Source: Anaerolineae bacterium
Lineage (GTDB): Bacteria > Chloroflexota > Anaerolineae > B4-G1
Direction of reading: 5' to 3'
NCBI GenBank assembly: GCA_027079895.1
Contig: JALWUZ010000415.1
Location: 1-5,173 of the forward strand
DNA length: 5,173 nt
Shown: piece by piece, positions 1-5,173 of the stretch
How positions within the stretch are numbered: position 1 is the stretch's first letter
Layout of the letters: each line of letters begins with the position of its first letter
Position numbers and translations under genes: made by a program
Notes under the pieces: model-generated
What the model saw: the letters and a program-made list of their open reading frames with translations, nothing else
Told to the model about the DNA's origin: nothing
Database searches by the model: none

Positions 1-307
1 ACTGCGCCACCAACTCCCGCAGATAAATCCGCATAAACCGCCGCAGGCTCAGCCGCTCCCGGCCGTCGCCGCCGAACTCCGCGAAACTGATGTAAAACGG
101 CACCACCTCCTCTTGCTCGACGAACAGCCGGTTGTAGAACCGCTCCAAAATCGCCGTCTTTCCCATCCCCTTCCGGGCGATAATCGCGTAACTCGACCCC
201 ATCCGGTTACGCGCCCGCTCCACCACCCGGTAGAGGAACGCCAACTCTTTCTCTCGGTCGGTGAACTCCCGCTCGTCCACCGTCTCCAACAGCGGTGCAA
301 CGACCAC
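1..307 (-). CDS. P-loop NTPase, N-terminal part (runs off the left edge)
   Basis: The frame reads 102 codons from a GTG at 307 to the left edge with no stop, so only the N-terminus is visible. Residues 15-22 read FTDREKEL, a lead-in common in AAA/STAND-type ATPases just before the nucleotide-binding domain. Residues 44-51 (ARKGMGKT) fit the Walker A pattern [AG]x4GK[ST], followed by AILERFYNRLF and a strand VVPFYISF, as in ATPase_2/AAA-like proteins that act as regulatory or signalling NTPases. Walker B and any effector domain would lie outside the window. GTG 307 is chosen because GAGAGG ends 5 nt upstream and an in-frame TGA lies four codons further up. It follows acsV after 69 nt that contain a strong hairpin, so co-transcription is uncertain. 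It is not CooC: that family has a deviant, MinD-like P-loop close to its N-terminus. The P-loop fold is well supported; the biological role is unknown. Confidence 0.8.
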   Translation of the reverse strand, partial: MVVAPLLETVDEREFTDREKELAFLYRVVERARNRMGSSYAIIARKGMGKTAILERFYNRLFVEQEEVVPFYISFAEFGGDGRERLSLRRFMRIYLRELVAQ

Positions 308-312
308 AGATA

Positions 313-318
313 CCTCTC
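313..318 (-). promoter_or_regulatory. Ribosome binding site of the P-loop NTPase gene
   Basis: GAGAGG on the minus strand is followed by 5 nt (TATCT) and then GTG at 307. It is the best Shine-Dalgarno match in the spacer and decides the non-ATG start of this gene. The frame has no earlier ATG, GTG or TTG after the upstream TGA at 321-323. Confidence 0.55.
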
Positions 319-343
319 GTCACAAACACGCCCGCAAGCCAGG

Positions 344-374
344 AGGGACGCGGGCCATCTCGGCCCGCGCCCCT
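344..374 (-). terminator. Hairpin directly after acsV, terminator-like
   Basis: On the minus-strand transcript a 13-bp stem closes on a 5-nt loop (GAGAU). The arms are 374-362 (AGGGGCGCGGGCC) and 356-344 (GGCCCGCGUCCCU), perfectly paired except for one G-U wobble (370 with 348). It begins 2 nt after the acsV TAG. The downstream bases are CCUGGCUUGCGG, without a U-run, so it does not meet the classic intrinsic terminator definition. It may attenuate read-through or protect the 3' end of the acs transcript. The structure is read directly from the sequence; its function is inferred. Confidence 0.5.
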
Positions 375-376
375 GC

Positions 377-2296
377 CTACTCCCGCCCTTCCAACATCTT
401 CGCCACCGACGGGAACTGACTCAAATCGGTGTGCGGCAAGAACATCGCCGCGTTGAACTCGTCGAAGAACGTGTTATCGGCGGACAACTCCAGATAGGTC
501 ATCATCTGGCCGGCCTCCGTCACCCGCTGACGCATCTCCCGCGAGAGCAGGGCCATATACGCCCCGCGCACGGAGGTATTCCCCAGGAAGTGGAAACTCT
601 CGAACGGCTTATCCGGCAGCAGCCCGATGAGAATCGCGTTGCTCACGTTGATATACTGCCCGAACGCGCCGCCGATGAGCACCTGCCCCACGTCCGCCAG
701 CGACAACCCCACACTGCGAGCCAGCACCGAGAACCCGGCGTAAATGGCCGCCTTCGCCCGCATCAGATTGTCAATATCCACCTTCGTAATCACGATGTCC
801 TGCCCGATAGCGGTCTCATCCGCCCAGGCGACCACATACTCCGCGCCGTGCTCCCCTTTCCGCACCCGCTTCGTCGGCAAGTTGAGATTGACATTGCCGC
901 TCTTGTCACTCACACCGGAGACGAACATCTCCGCCATCAGCGAGATTAGCCCGGAACCGCAGATACCGCGCGGCTTCTCGTCGCCGATGACCCGGTACGC
1001 GATCTCGTAATCCTCCGGGTTGATCCACACCTCCTCGATCGCCCCGGCGGTCGCCCGCATACCGTGTACCACCCCCGCGCCCTCGAAAGCCGGCCCGGCG
1101 GAACAGGCGCACGAAATCAGCCACGAGCAATCCCCCAGCACCATCTCGCCGTTGGTCCCGATGTCCACGAACAGCGACAAGTCCCCGACGTTGCACATCT
1201 GCGAACTGACCACGCCCGCCGTGATGTCCGCTCCCACGTAGGAGGCGATGCCCGGCAGGAAATCTATCGTCCCCTGCGGATTGATTCCCAGCCCGACCTC
1301 CCGCGCCTCGAAGGACGGCAACTGATTGACGACAGTGATGAACGGCACCAGCCGGATTGGCTCCGGCGGTATTCCGGCGAACAAGTGCATCATCGTGCTG
1401 TTCCCCGCCACCACCGCCTTGTAAATCTCGTCTGGGGAGATATGCTTCTCACGCGCCGCCTGCTTGATGAGCCGGTTGAGCGTCTCCATCACCAACTGCT
1501 GCAACTCCTCCAGCCCGCCTTTGGAAGCGTAGATGATGCGGGAGATCACATCCTCTCCCCTGGCGATCTGCCCGTTGTAGTCCGCCTTCTGGGACATCAC
1601 CTTGCCGCTGATGAGATCCACCAGCCAGACGTGGTTACTGGTCGTGCCGATGTCGATCGCGATCGCCCACAGACTCTCCAGATGCTCGCCGGGCAACACG
1701 TCAATGACGCGCGGCGGCCCTTCGGGACGGTCGAAAGCGTCCAACTCGACCACCACCGTCACCGTCCAGTTCCCTTCCCGCAGCGCGACCCCCAACTTTT
1801 GCAGCACCGGCAGCGACGCCTGCAAGTTCTGCAAATCGTACCGCCGCGCCAACTCCCGCTTCAGCCGCGACCAGTCATCGGTCTGATCCTGGAGCGAGGG
1901 CGGGTCCAGCGTGATCGCGTACTTGCGCAGCGGCTGGTCGTGCAAGTCATACGGGAACGGCAGGGCCACCTTCTCCGCCCGCTTACTCTCCTTCAGCCGC
2001 CGCTCGATCTTCTCCTGCGGAGGCACGAAGATGACGACCTCATCCCCCTCCTCCACCGTCGTCTGACAGGCCAGCGCGTAGCCGGCCGCCACATCGTCCG
2101 GGGACAGACGTTGAGTAGAACGGCGGCGCACCGCCCCGCTCTCCACCACGACGGCGCAGCGGCCACACCGTCCCTGACCGCCGCAAGGCATCAACACATC
2201 CACCCCCGCCTTTCGGGCGGCCTCGCTCAACATCGTCCCCACAGGCACTTCCACCTGCTTGTCGGCAGGCTTGAATTTGACAGTTACGGAGCCGAT
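377..2296 (-). CDS. acsV: Reductive activator of the corrinoid iron-sulfur protein (RACo/AcsV type)
   Basis: This protein reactivates the AcsCD corrinoid by reducing Co(II) back to Co(I), coupling the step to ATP hydrolysis; it is cytoplasmic. From the proposed start it has 639 residues, close to the family norm. Residues 1-95 form a [2Fe-2S] ferredoxin-like domain with Cys38, Cys44, Cys47 and Cys77 (CX5CX2CX29C; CGGQGRCGRC visible). A charged linker and a middle region follow to about 205. The C-terminal part is an ASKHA (actin/Hsp70-like) ATPase domain: phosphate-1 loop DIGTT at 215-219, GNST near 298, phosphate-2 loop DIGTNGE at 378-384, and GGAFGQYI near 542. The first usual start codon in frame is GTG 2254, but that would remove the opening beta strand (SVTVKFKP), which is typical of the fold. 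An in-frame TGA at 2309-2311 leaves only ATC codons at 2299 and 2296 as upstream starts, and 2296 has the better ribosome-site spacing. It ends in TAG 2 nt before a hairpin. Family assignment is firm; the exact start is not. Confidence 0.95.
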   Translation of the reverse strand: MGSVTVKFKPADKQVEVPVGTMLSEAARKAGVDVLMPCGGQGRCGRCAVVVESGAVRRRSTQRLSPDDVAAGYALACQTTVEEGDEVVIFVPPQEKIERRLKESKRAEKVALPFPYDLHDQPLRKYAITLDPPSLQDQTDDWSRLKRELARRYDLQNLQASLPVLQKLGVALREGNWTVTVVVELDAFDRPEGPPRVIDVLPGEHLESLWAIAIDIGTTSNHVWLVDLISGKVMSQKADYNGQIARGEDVISRIIYASKGGLEELQQLVMETLNRLIKQAAREKHISPDEIYKAVVAGNSTMMHLFAGIPPEPIRLVPFITVVNQLPSFEAREVGLGINPQGTIDFLPGIASYVGADITAGVVSSQMCNVGDLSLFVDIGTNGEMVLGDCSWLISCACSAGPAFEGAGVVHGMRATAGAIEEVWINPEDYEIAYRVIGDEKPRGICGSGLISLMAEMFVSGVSDKSGNVNLNLPTKRVRKGEHGAEYVVAWADETAIGQDIVITKVDIDNLMRAKAAIYAGFSVLARSVGLSLADVGQVLIGGAFGQYINVSNAILIGLLPDKPFESFHFLGNTSVRGAYMALLSREMRQRVTEAGQMMTYLELSADNTFFDEFNAAMFLPHTDLSQFPSVAKMLEGRE

Positions 2297-2302
2297 GATG
2301 AC

Positions 2303-2309
2303 ACCTCCT
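2303..2309 (-). promoter_or_regulatory. Strong ribosome binding site before the non-canonical acsV start
   Basis: AGGAGGT on the minus strand is close to a full anti-Shine-Dalgarno match. Its GGAGG core ends 7 nt before the ATC at 2296 and 4 nt before the ATC at 2299. It lies about 50 nt before GTG 2254, the first conventional in-frame start, which is too far to serve it. The site overlaps the TGA (2311-2309) that closes the upstream in-frame small ORF. Confidence 0.7.
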
Positions 2310-2428
2310 CACACAAAGATTCTTACCCCGGCGAAAACCGCCGAACCGCCGATGCACGCCGCGCCCGGTCGTCGGACACGGCGTCCATCGGCGGCCATCC
2401 CGGCGGCAACGGACGGGAGCCATCTCAT
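2309..2428 (-). CDS. Possible 39-residue small ORF in the acsC-acsV spacer
   Basis: An ATG at 2428 opens 39 codons ending in TGA at 2311-2309, so the stop overlaps the acsV Shine-Dalgarno sequence (TGAGGAGGT). The product starts MRWLPSVAAGMAADGRR, is rich in Ala, Gly and Arg, and ends in a moderately hydrophobic stretch (AACIGGSAVFAGVRIFV). I recognise no family. The only upstream ribosome-site candidates are weak: GGGAG 10 nt away, or GTAGG touching the ATG. It is in the same frame as acsV and contains the large hairpin at 2346-2394. It could be a translated leader coupling acsV to upstream translation, or simply chance in GC-rich DNA. The peptide itself gives no evidence of selection. Confidence 0.2.
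   Translation of the reverse strand: MRWLPSVAAGMAADGRRVRRPGAACIGGSAVFAGVRIFV
2329..2343 (-). other. Small stem-loop upstream of the acsV ribosome binding site
   Basis: CGGCG (2343-2339) pairs with CGCCG (2333-2329) around a GUUUU loop, and two further G-U pairs could extend it. It sits 19 nt before the acsV AGGAGGT, close behind the larger hairpin at 2346-2394. Alone it would be unremarkable in GC-rich DNA; next to the large stem it makes the spacer densely structured. Confidence 0.35.
2346..2394 (-). other. Long near-perfect inverted repeat in the acsC-acsV spacer
   Basis: On the minus strand CCGCCGATGGACGCCG (2394-2379) is the inverted copy of CGGCGTGCATCGGCGG (2361-2346) with a single mismatch, giving 15 of 16 pairs and a 17-nt loop. 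In RNA two more G-U pairs (2395/2345, 2396/2344) could extend the base of the stem. Within the loop CCG and CGG could pair further. It lies 94 nt after the acsC stop and about 37 nt before the acsV ribosome site, with no U-run after it. It may be an attenuator, an RNA-processing or 3'-protection element separating acsC from acsV levels, or a small palindromic repeat copy. The structure is seen in the sequence; the role is inferred. Confidence 0.6.
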
Positions 2429-2488
2429 CCTACCACAACTCCCATTCCGCTGCCGGTGACGCCCTTCGTGAACGTCAAAGGACGGACC

Positions 2489-3838
2489 TCACTTCTTCTC
2501 CTGCCACAACTTCAGATAGGCGGGCAGGTCCACCGCCTCGCGCGGCCCGACCATAATCTCCCACCCCGGCAGTTCCTCCTCCAACTCCCCCAGCAGCACC
2601 GACACGTGGCCGGGGATGATCAACTTGCGGTGATTGACCTTCGACTCCATATCCACGCTCTTCACCGACTTGGCGATTCGCTCGGCGTCGAACTTGCCGG
2701 CGGCCCAGGCGGTCAGCACACTCATCCCCTCGGCGTCGGCCACCAACAGCCAGCCGGGGATGCCGCTGCCGTCCACCTCGTTCGCCACGGAGAAGTAGGT
2801 GATGGAGAAGTTGGTCGTCACCATCAGCGGCGAGTCGGGCGTCGGCTCGTTGATCTCGTAGACACCCGGCAGCACCTGGATCGGCTTCTGCGGGTCGGTG
2901 AAGATGTTCGTCCGCAGCACCAGCAACGGATAGATCGTCGCCGGGCTGAACCGGTCCAGTACCACGAAACCGCCGTACTTGGCGATCGCCTGCGTCGCCG
3001 CCACCACCACCATCCCCTCGTCATCGGCGCACTCATCGGGGAAGTTGATGATTGGATAACCCAACGCGCGGAAATTCTTCTTCAACGCCATCCGGCGGAT
3101 GAGCGTGTTCATCGTCAGCGACGACTTGATGTCCCGCACGCCGGGGTCGAGCACGATCTCCTCGACGCCCGCGCCCTTGATCTTCTCCGTCAGGTCGGCC
3201 AACTCGCCCAACGTCGCCGCGCGGATCGTCATTGGCGCGTCGTGCTCCTTCGCCAGCGCGGCGAACGCCTCCCACGTCTCCCCCGTCGCCCCGCAGATGA
3301 GCGGGCGGATGTCCGCGGCCGCCTCCAACCCGGCGGCCATCACCTCCGGGTCCTCGGCGATGAGAATCGTCGGCCACTTCGCCGTCTCCAACACCGCCTT
3401 CACCGTCTCGGCGAAAGTCGCCCCGTCGCCGGTGGCCTGCACCGCGAACCCGTCAATGGTCATGTCCATGCCCACATACTCGACGGAGTACGCGGCGGCC
3501 TCGGCGACCGTCGCCTTGATCTCATCCAGCGGCTCGTCATCGTAGACCCGGATGAAGATCCCCGGCGGGTTGTAGAAAGTCTTCTCGTGGCGGAAGAGCA
3601 CGATTTCGTTCCCCGACTTGACCTCGCGCCCGTCGGCGGAGATCGTCACCAACCGCACCGGCGGCGCGGAGGACTCGGCCAACTTCGCCCGCGCCTCGTC
3701 GGAGACATACGGGCACTTGTCCAGATTGGCCTGCTTCGCCGCCAACTTCATCGCGAAGGCCAGGCAGGTGGGAAACCCGCACTCCTTACAGTTCGTCTGC
3801 GGCAGCAGTTTGTAGATTTGAATCCCTGAAAGTCCCAT
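2489..3838 (-). CDS. acsC: Corrinoid iron-sulfur protein large subunit (CoFeSP gamma, AcsC/CdhE)
   Basis: This is the cobalamin-carrying subunit of the corrinoid iron-sulfur protein. With AcsD it accepts the methyl group of methyltetrahydrofolate on Co(I) and delivers it to the A-cluster of acetyl-CoA synthase. It has 449 residues, essentially the same length as the acetogen protein. The N-terminal [4Fe-4S] domain shows CX2CX4CX16C at Cys17, Cys20, Cys25 and Cys42 (CKECGFPTC), followed by the family phrase CPYVSDEAR. A TIM-barrel domain spans about 60-320 (VLDPGVRD at 229-236, FRALGYPIINFP at 256-267). The C-terminal corrinoid-binding domain includes TTNFSITYFSV at 341-351, SVLTAWAAGKF at 373-383 and GWEIMVGPREA at 425-435. 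ATG 3838 is supported by the conserved N-terminus and AAGGAG 6 nt upstream. It starts 11 nt after acsD, in the same operon. The TGA stop at family-typical length shows that TGA is a true stop in this genome. Confidence 0.98.
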   Translation of the reverse strand: MGLSGIQIYKLLPQTNCKECGFPTCLAFAMKLAAKQANLDKCPYVSDEARAKLAESSAPPVRLVTISADGREVKSGNEIVLFRHEKTFYNPPGIFIRVYDDEPLDEIKATVAEAAAYSVEYVGMDMTIDGFAVQATGDGATFAETVKAVLETAKWPTILIAEDPEVMAAGLEAAADIRPLICGATGETWEAFAALAKEHDAPMTIRAATLGELADLTEKIKGAGVEEIVLDPGVRDIKSSLTMNTLIRRMALKKNFRALGYPIINFPDECADDEGMVVVAATQAIAKYGGFVVLDRFSPATIYPLLVLRTNIFTDPQKPIQVLPGVYEINEPTPDSPLMVTTNFSITYFSVANEVDGSGIPGWLLVADAEGMSVLTAWAAGKFDAERIAKSVKSVDMESKVNHRKLIIPGHVSVLLGELEEELPGWEIMVGPREAVDLPAYLKLWQEKK

Positions 3839-3844
3839 CTCACT

Positions 3845-3850
3845 CTCCTT
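3845..3850 (-). promoter_or_regulatory. acsC ribosome binding site overlapping the acsD stop codon
   Basis: AAGGAG ends 6 nt before the acsC ATG, and its first A is the last base of the acsD TAA stop (3852-3850, read TAAAGGAG). Ribosomes finishing acsD would therefore be placed at the acsC start. This fits translational coupling of two subunits needed in equal amounts. Confidence 0.75.
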
Positions 3851-5173
3851 TACGCCTCTCCCATCAACTCCGCAATCATCCTGTGAATGCGGCGGACGGA
3901 CTCCGGGTGACGCAGGACAACGATGTCAGCCGCCGACTCGATCAACGTCGCCGCCGTCACCGTCTCCCAGTTGATGGCCCGCTCCTTCCAGTCGCCCCAG
4001 GCCTCCGGGACCCCCTCGCCGACCTTACTCTCCTTCTGCCGCCACGCCTCGTAACCGACGGTGACGATCATCGGGATTTGGGTCATACTGTCCCCCTGGA
4101 GGGCGGCCAGGCGCAGCCGCTCCATCACCGAGTAGCCGTACTCCATACCGTAGCCCACCCCGGCGCAGGTCGGATCCATGATGATCCGGTCCGGCGGCAG
4201 TCCCATATCGCTGATGAGGATGTTCAACTGCTTCGCCAGATTGACATCCATCGCCGTGCGGGCCGTCACCAAGTGGCCGTGCGCCATAGCGGCGGCGACG
4301 ATGGTGCGGTAATTCTTCTCCTCGCAGATCCCCAGCACCAGCCGCTCGCCGACCGTCGCCTCGGCGATCGGCACGAGCAACTCGTTATCCAGGTCTACCT
4401 GACCCGGCCCCAGCACGATGAGCGGCAACCCGGTCGCCTGGAGCACCTCCTTCACCGCCGCGACCGCCTTCTCCGGCGTGTTGGGATTCCCCTCGGCGTC
4501 GGTCAGGCTCAGTTGCAGCATAATCACATCGGCCCCGATCTTCTCCGCTGCTTTGGCCCACTCGCCGGGACTTTCCATCACCGACCCCCAGGCCTCCATC
4601 AGCAACGGCGACCAGTCATCCGGCTTCCGATCCTGAATCTCGACGGCGATGACCGGCCTATGTCCCAAGTCGCCCTCGATGTCGAGGAACGGCATCGTCG
4701 TCTGTCCGCCGACGGTCACAGTCTTGGCCCGCGTGCCGCCCTCGTCGGCGGTGGCGCCCAACGTCACCTCCCGGACCTTGCCGGGCCACTGCTCCTTGAG
4801 GAACGCCAGCGTCTCCTTGTCCTCCGACCAGCGCGGAGCCTCCGGGCGCGGACGCTTCTTCGCCCGCGGCTCCTCGACCACCGGGCCGGCCTCCGGCGCC
4901 GGGGCCTCTGGCTCGGCAGGCGCGACGGGCGCGACCGGCTCAACGGGCGCGGTCGGGCCGGCGGGTGCCGCCGGAGCCGCTGGCGTCACCGAAGGGGGGA
5001 CTGCGCCGCCCAACTCCATCAACGCCGCCCCCAGCACCCGCGCCAGGCGGCCCATCACCTCATTGGCCGCCGCCTGAGCCGCCGCCTGGACGAGAGCCTG
5101 CACGTCCGCCCCTTCCGGCAACTCGATCTGCGCCGTCGGGGCGGCCGGAGCCGCCGCAGCGGGGGCAGGAGCC
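3850..5173 (-). CDS. acsD: Corrinoid iron-sulfur protein small subunit (CoFeSP delta, AcsD/CdhD), 5' end missing
   Basis: This is the small subunit that pairs with AcsC; its TIM barrel helps enclose the cobalamin and contact the methyltransferase. 440 residues are visible, and the frame is open to the right edge, so the true start lies outside the window. The core (about 130-440) has family phrases EVTLGATADEGGTRAKTV, GHRPVIAVEIQD, SPGEWAK, KQLNILISDMGLPPDRIIMDP, GYGMEYGYSVMERLRLAALQGD, VGYEAWRQKES and LRHPESV. Ahead of it lie an Ala/Pro stretch (1-13), a predicted helical segment (about 18-58, PEGADVQALVQAAAQ) and a long Ala/Pro/Glu linker (59-102). As I recall, acetogen AcsD is about 320 residues and lacks this, whereas archaeal CdhD carries a comparable N-terminal helical piece and linker. 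TTG 5121 could be a start, but the coding-like Ala/Pro frame upstream argues against it. It is translationally coupled to acsC. Identity is firm; full length is unknown. Confidence 0.96.
   Translation of the reverse strand, partial: APAPAAAAPAAPTAQIELPEGADVQALVQAAAQAAANEVMGRLARVLGAALMELGGAVPPSVTPAAPAAPAGPTAPVEPVAPVAPAEPEAPAPEAGPVVEEPRAKKRPRPEAPRWSEDKETLAFLKEQWPGKVREVTLGATADEGGTRAKTVTVGGQTTMPFLDIEGDLGHRPVIAVEIQDRKPDDWSPLLMEAWGSVMESPGEWAKAAEKIGADVIMLQLSLTDAEGNPNTPEKAVAAVKEVLQATGLPLIVLGPGQVDLDNELLVPIAEATVGERLVLGICEEKNYRTIVAAAMAHGHLVTARTAMDVNLAKQLNILISDMGLPPDRIIMDPTCAGVGYGMEYGYSVMERLRLAALQGDSMTQIPMIVTVGYEAWRQKESKVGEGVPEAWGDWKERAINWETVTAATLIESAADIVVLRHPESVRRIHRMIAELMGEA
4867..4998 (-). other. Segment encoding the Ala/Pro-rich interdomain linker of AcsD
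   Basis: These 44 codons encode a low-complexity run built from PAAP, PVAPV, PAEPEAPAPE and similar units. It joins the N-terminal helical segment to the TIM-barrel core and ends in a basic patch (RAKKRPRP). Such sequences form extended, mobile linkers, as between the domains of pyruvate dehydrogenase E2. The DNA is correspondingly GC-rich and repetitive, and produces a misleading collagen-like frame on the other strand. Confidence 0.75.

Noticed and set aside
49..300. An 83-codon minus-strand frame starting with ATG inside the NTPase gene
   Set aside because: It is Arg/Ser/Trp-rich and has no motif, whereas the overlapping frame from GTG 307 carries a clean Walker A motif and family-like flanks.
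113..949. A 278-codon plus-strand open frame
   Set aside because: Antisense to acsV and the NTPase gene, biased to His, Arg and Pro, and crosses the hairpin spacer. It is a composition artefact.
2309..2311. Recoded or read-through TGA joining the small ORF to acsV
   Set aside because: TGA ends acsC at exactly the expected family length, so it is a stop here. There is no selenocysteine signal or domain reason to extend acsV upstream.
2040..2423. A 127-codon minus-strand frame spanning the spacer and the acsV start
   Set aside because: Cys/Arg/Gly-rich and out of frame with the conserved ferredoxin domain of acsV. It has no ribosome site.
2473..2478. TTGACG as a -35 box of an internal acsV promoter
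   Set aside because: At 16-18 nt spacing the bases are GC-rich (CGGCAG) with nothing like a -10 element.
1064..3829. A 921-codon open frame on the plus strand across acsV, the spacer and acsC
   Set aside because: Its product is dominated by Arg, His, Leu and Gln with no domain. It is antisense to two clearly conserved genes, whose GC-rich third positions suppress stops on the other strand.
4649..5077. Collagen-like Gly-Ala-Thr repeats on the plus strand
   Set aside because: This is the reverse complement of the Ala/Pro linker of AcsD. The minus-strand frame continues into a conserved TIM-barrel domain, so the collagen-like reading is spurious.
5119..5121. TTG as the acsD start codon
   Set aside because: The frame remains open and coding-like (Ala/Pro linker) for 17 more codons to the window edge, and no good Shine-Dalgarno precedes the TTG.

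Overview
The window is about 5.2 kb of GC-rich bacterial DNA. All supported genes lie on the minus strand, so transcription runs from the right edge to the left. It holds a compact piece of a Wood-Ljungdahl (reductive acetyl-CoA) gene cluster: the two subunits of the corrinoid iron-sulfur protein (AcsD/CdhD, then AcsC/CdhE) and the ATP-dependent activator that re-reduces its cobalamin (AcsV/RACo type). The 5' end of an unrelated-looking P-loop NTPase gene runs off the left edge. G or C is strongly preferred at third codon positions in all of them. The cores of AcsC and AcsD are of the bacterial acetogen type, while AcsD carries an N-terminal extension of the kind I recall in archaeal CdhD. Together with the GC-rich code this is compatible with an anaerobic Chloroflexota-like lineage, but that placement is only an inference.

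Layout, in transcription order. (1) 5173-3850: acsD, cut by the right edge. Its reading frame is open to the last base, and it carries a small helical domain flanked by Ala/Pro-rich linkers ahead of the TIM-barrel core. (2) 3838-2489: acsC, complete, starting 11 nt after the acsD stop, with a Shine-Dalgarno sequence that begins inside that stop codon. (3) 2488-2312: a 177-nt spacer with a long near-perfect hairpin, a second small hairpin and a possible 39-codon ORF. (4) 2296-377: acsV. Its ferredoxin-like N-terminus can only be completed by starting at a non-canonical ATC codon behind a near-perfect Shine-Dalgarno sequence. (5) 376-308: a short spacer with a strong 13-bp hairpin directly after the acsV stop. 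(6) 307-1: the first 102 codons of a P-loop NTPase with a GTG start.

How the genes work together: AcsC and AcsD form the heterodimeric corrinoid protein that carries a methyl group from methyltetrahydrofolate to the A-cluster of acetyl-CoA synthase. When its Co(I) is accidentally oxidised to Co(II), AcsV uses a [2Fe-2S] electron and ATP hydrolysis to bring it back. The methyltransferase (AcsE), CODH/ACS (AcsA/AcsB) and nickel-insertion factors (CooC) are not in this window. The role of the NTPase is unknown.

No wholly new system is visible. The features most worth a second look are the acsV start, the structured acsC-acsV spacer and the modular AcsD N-terminus.
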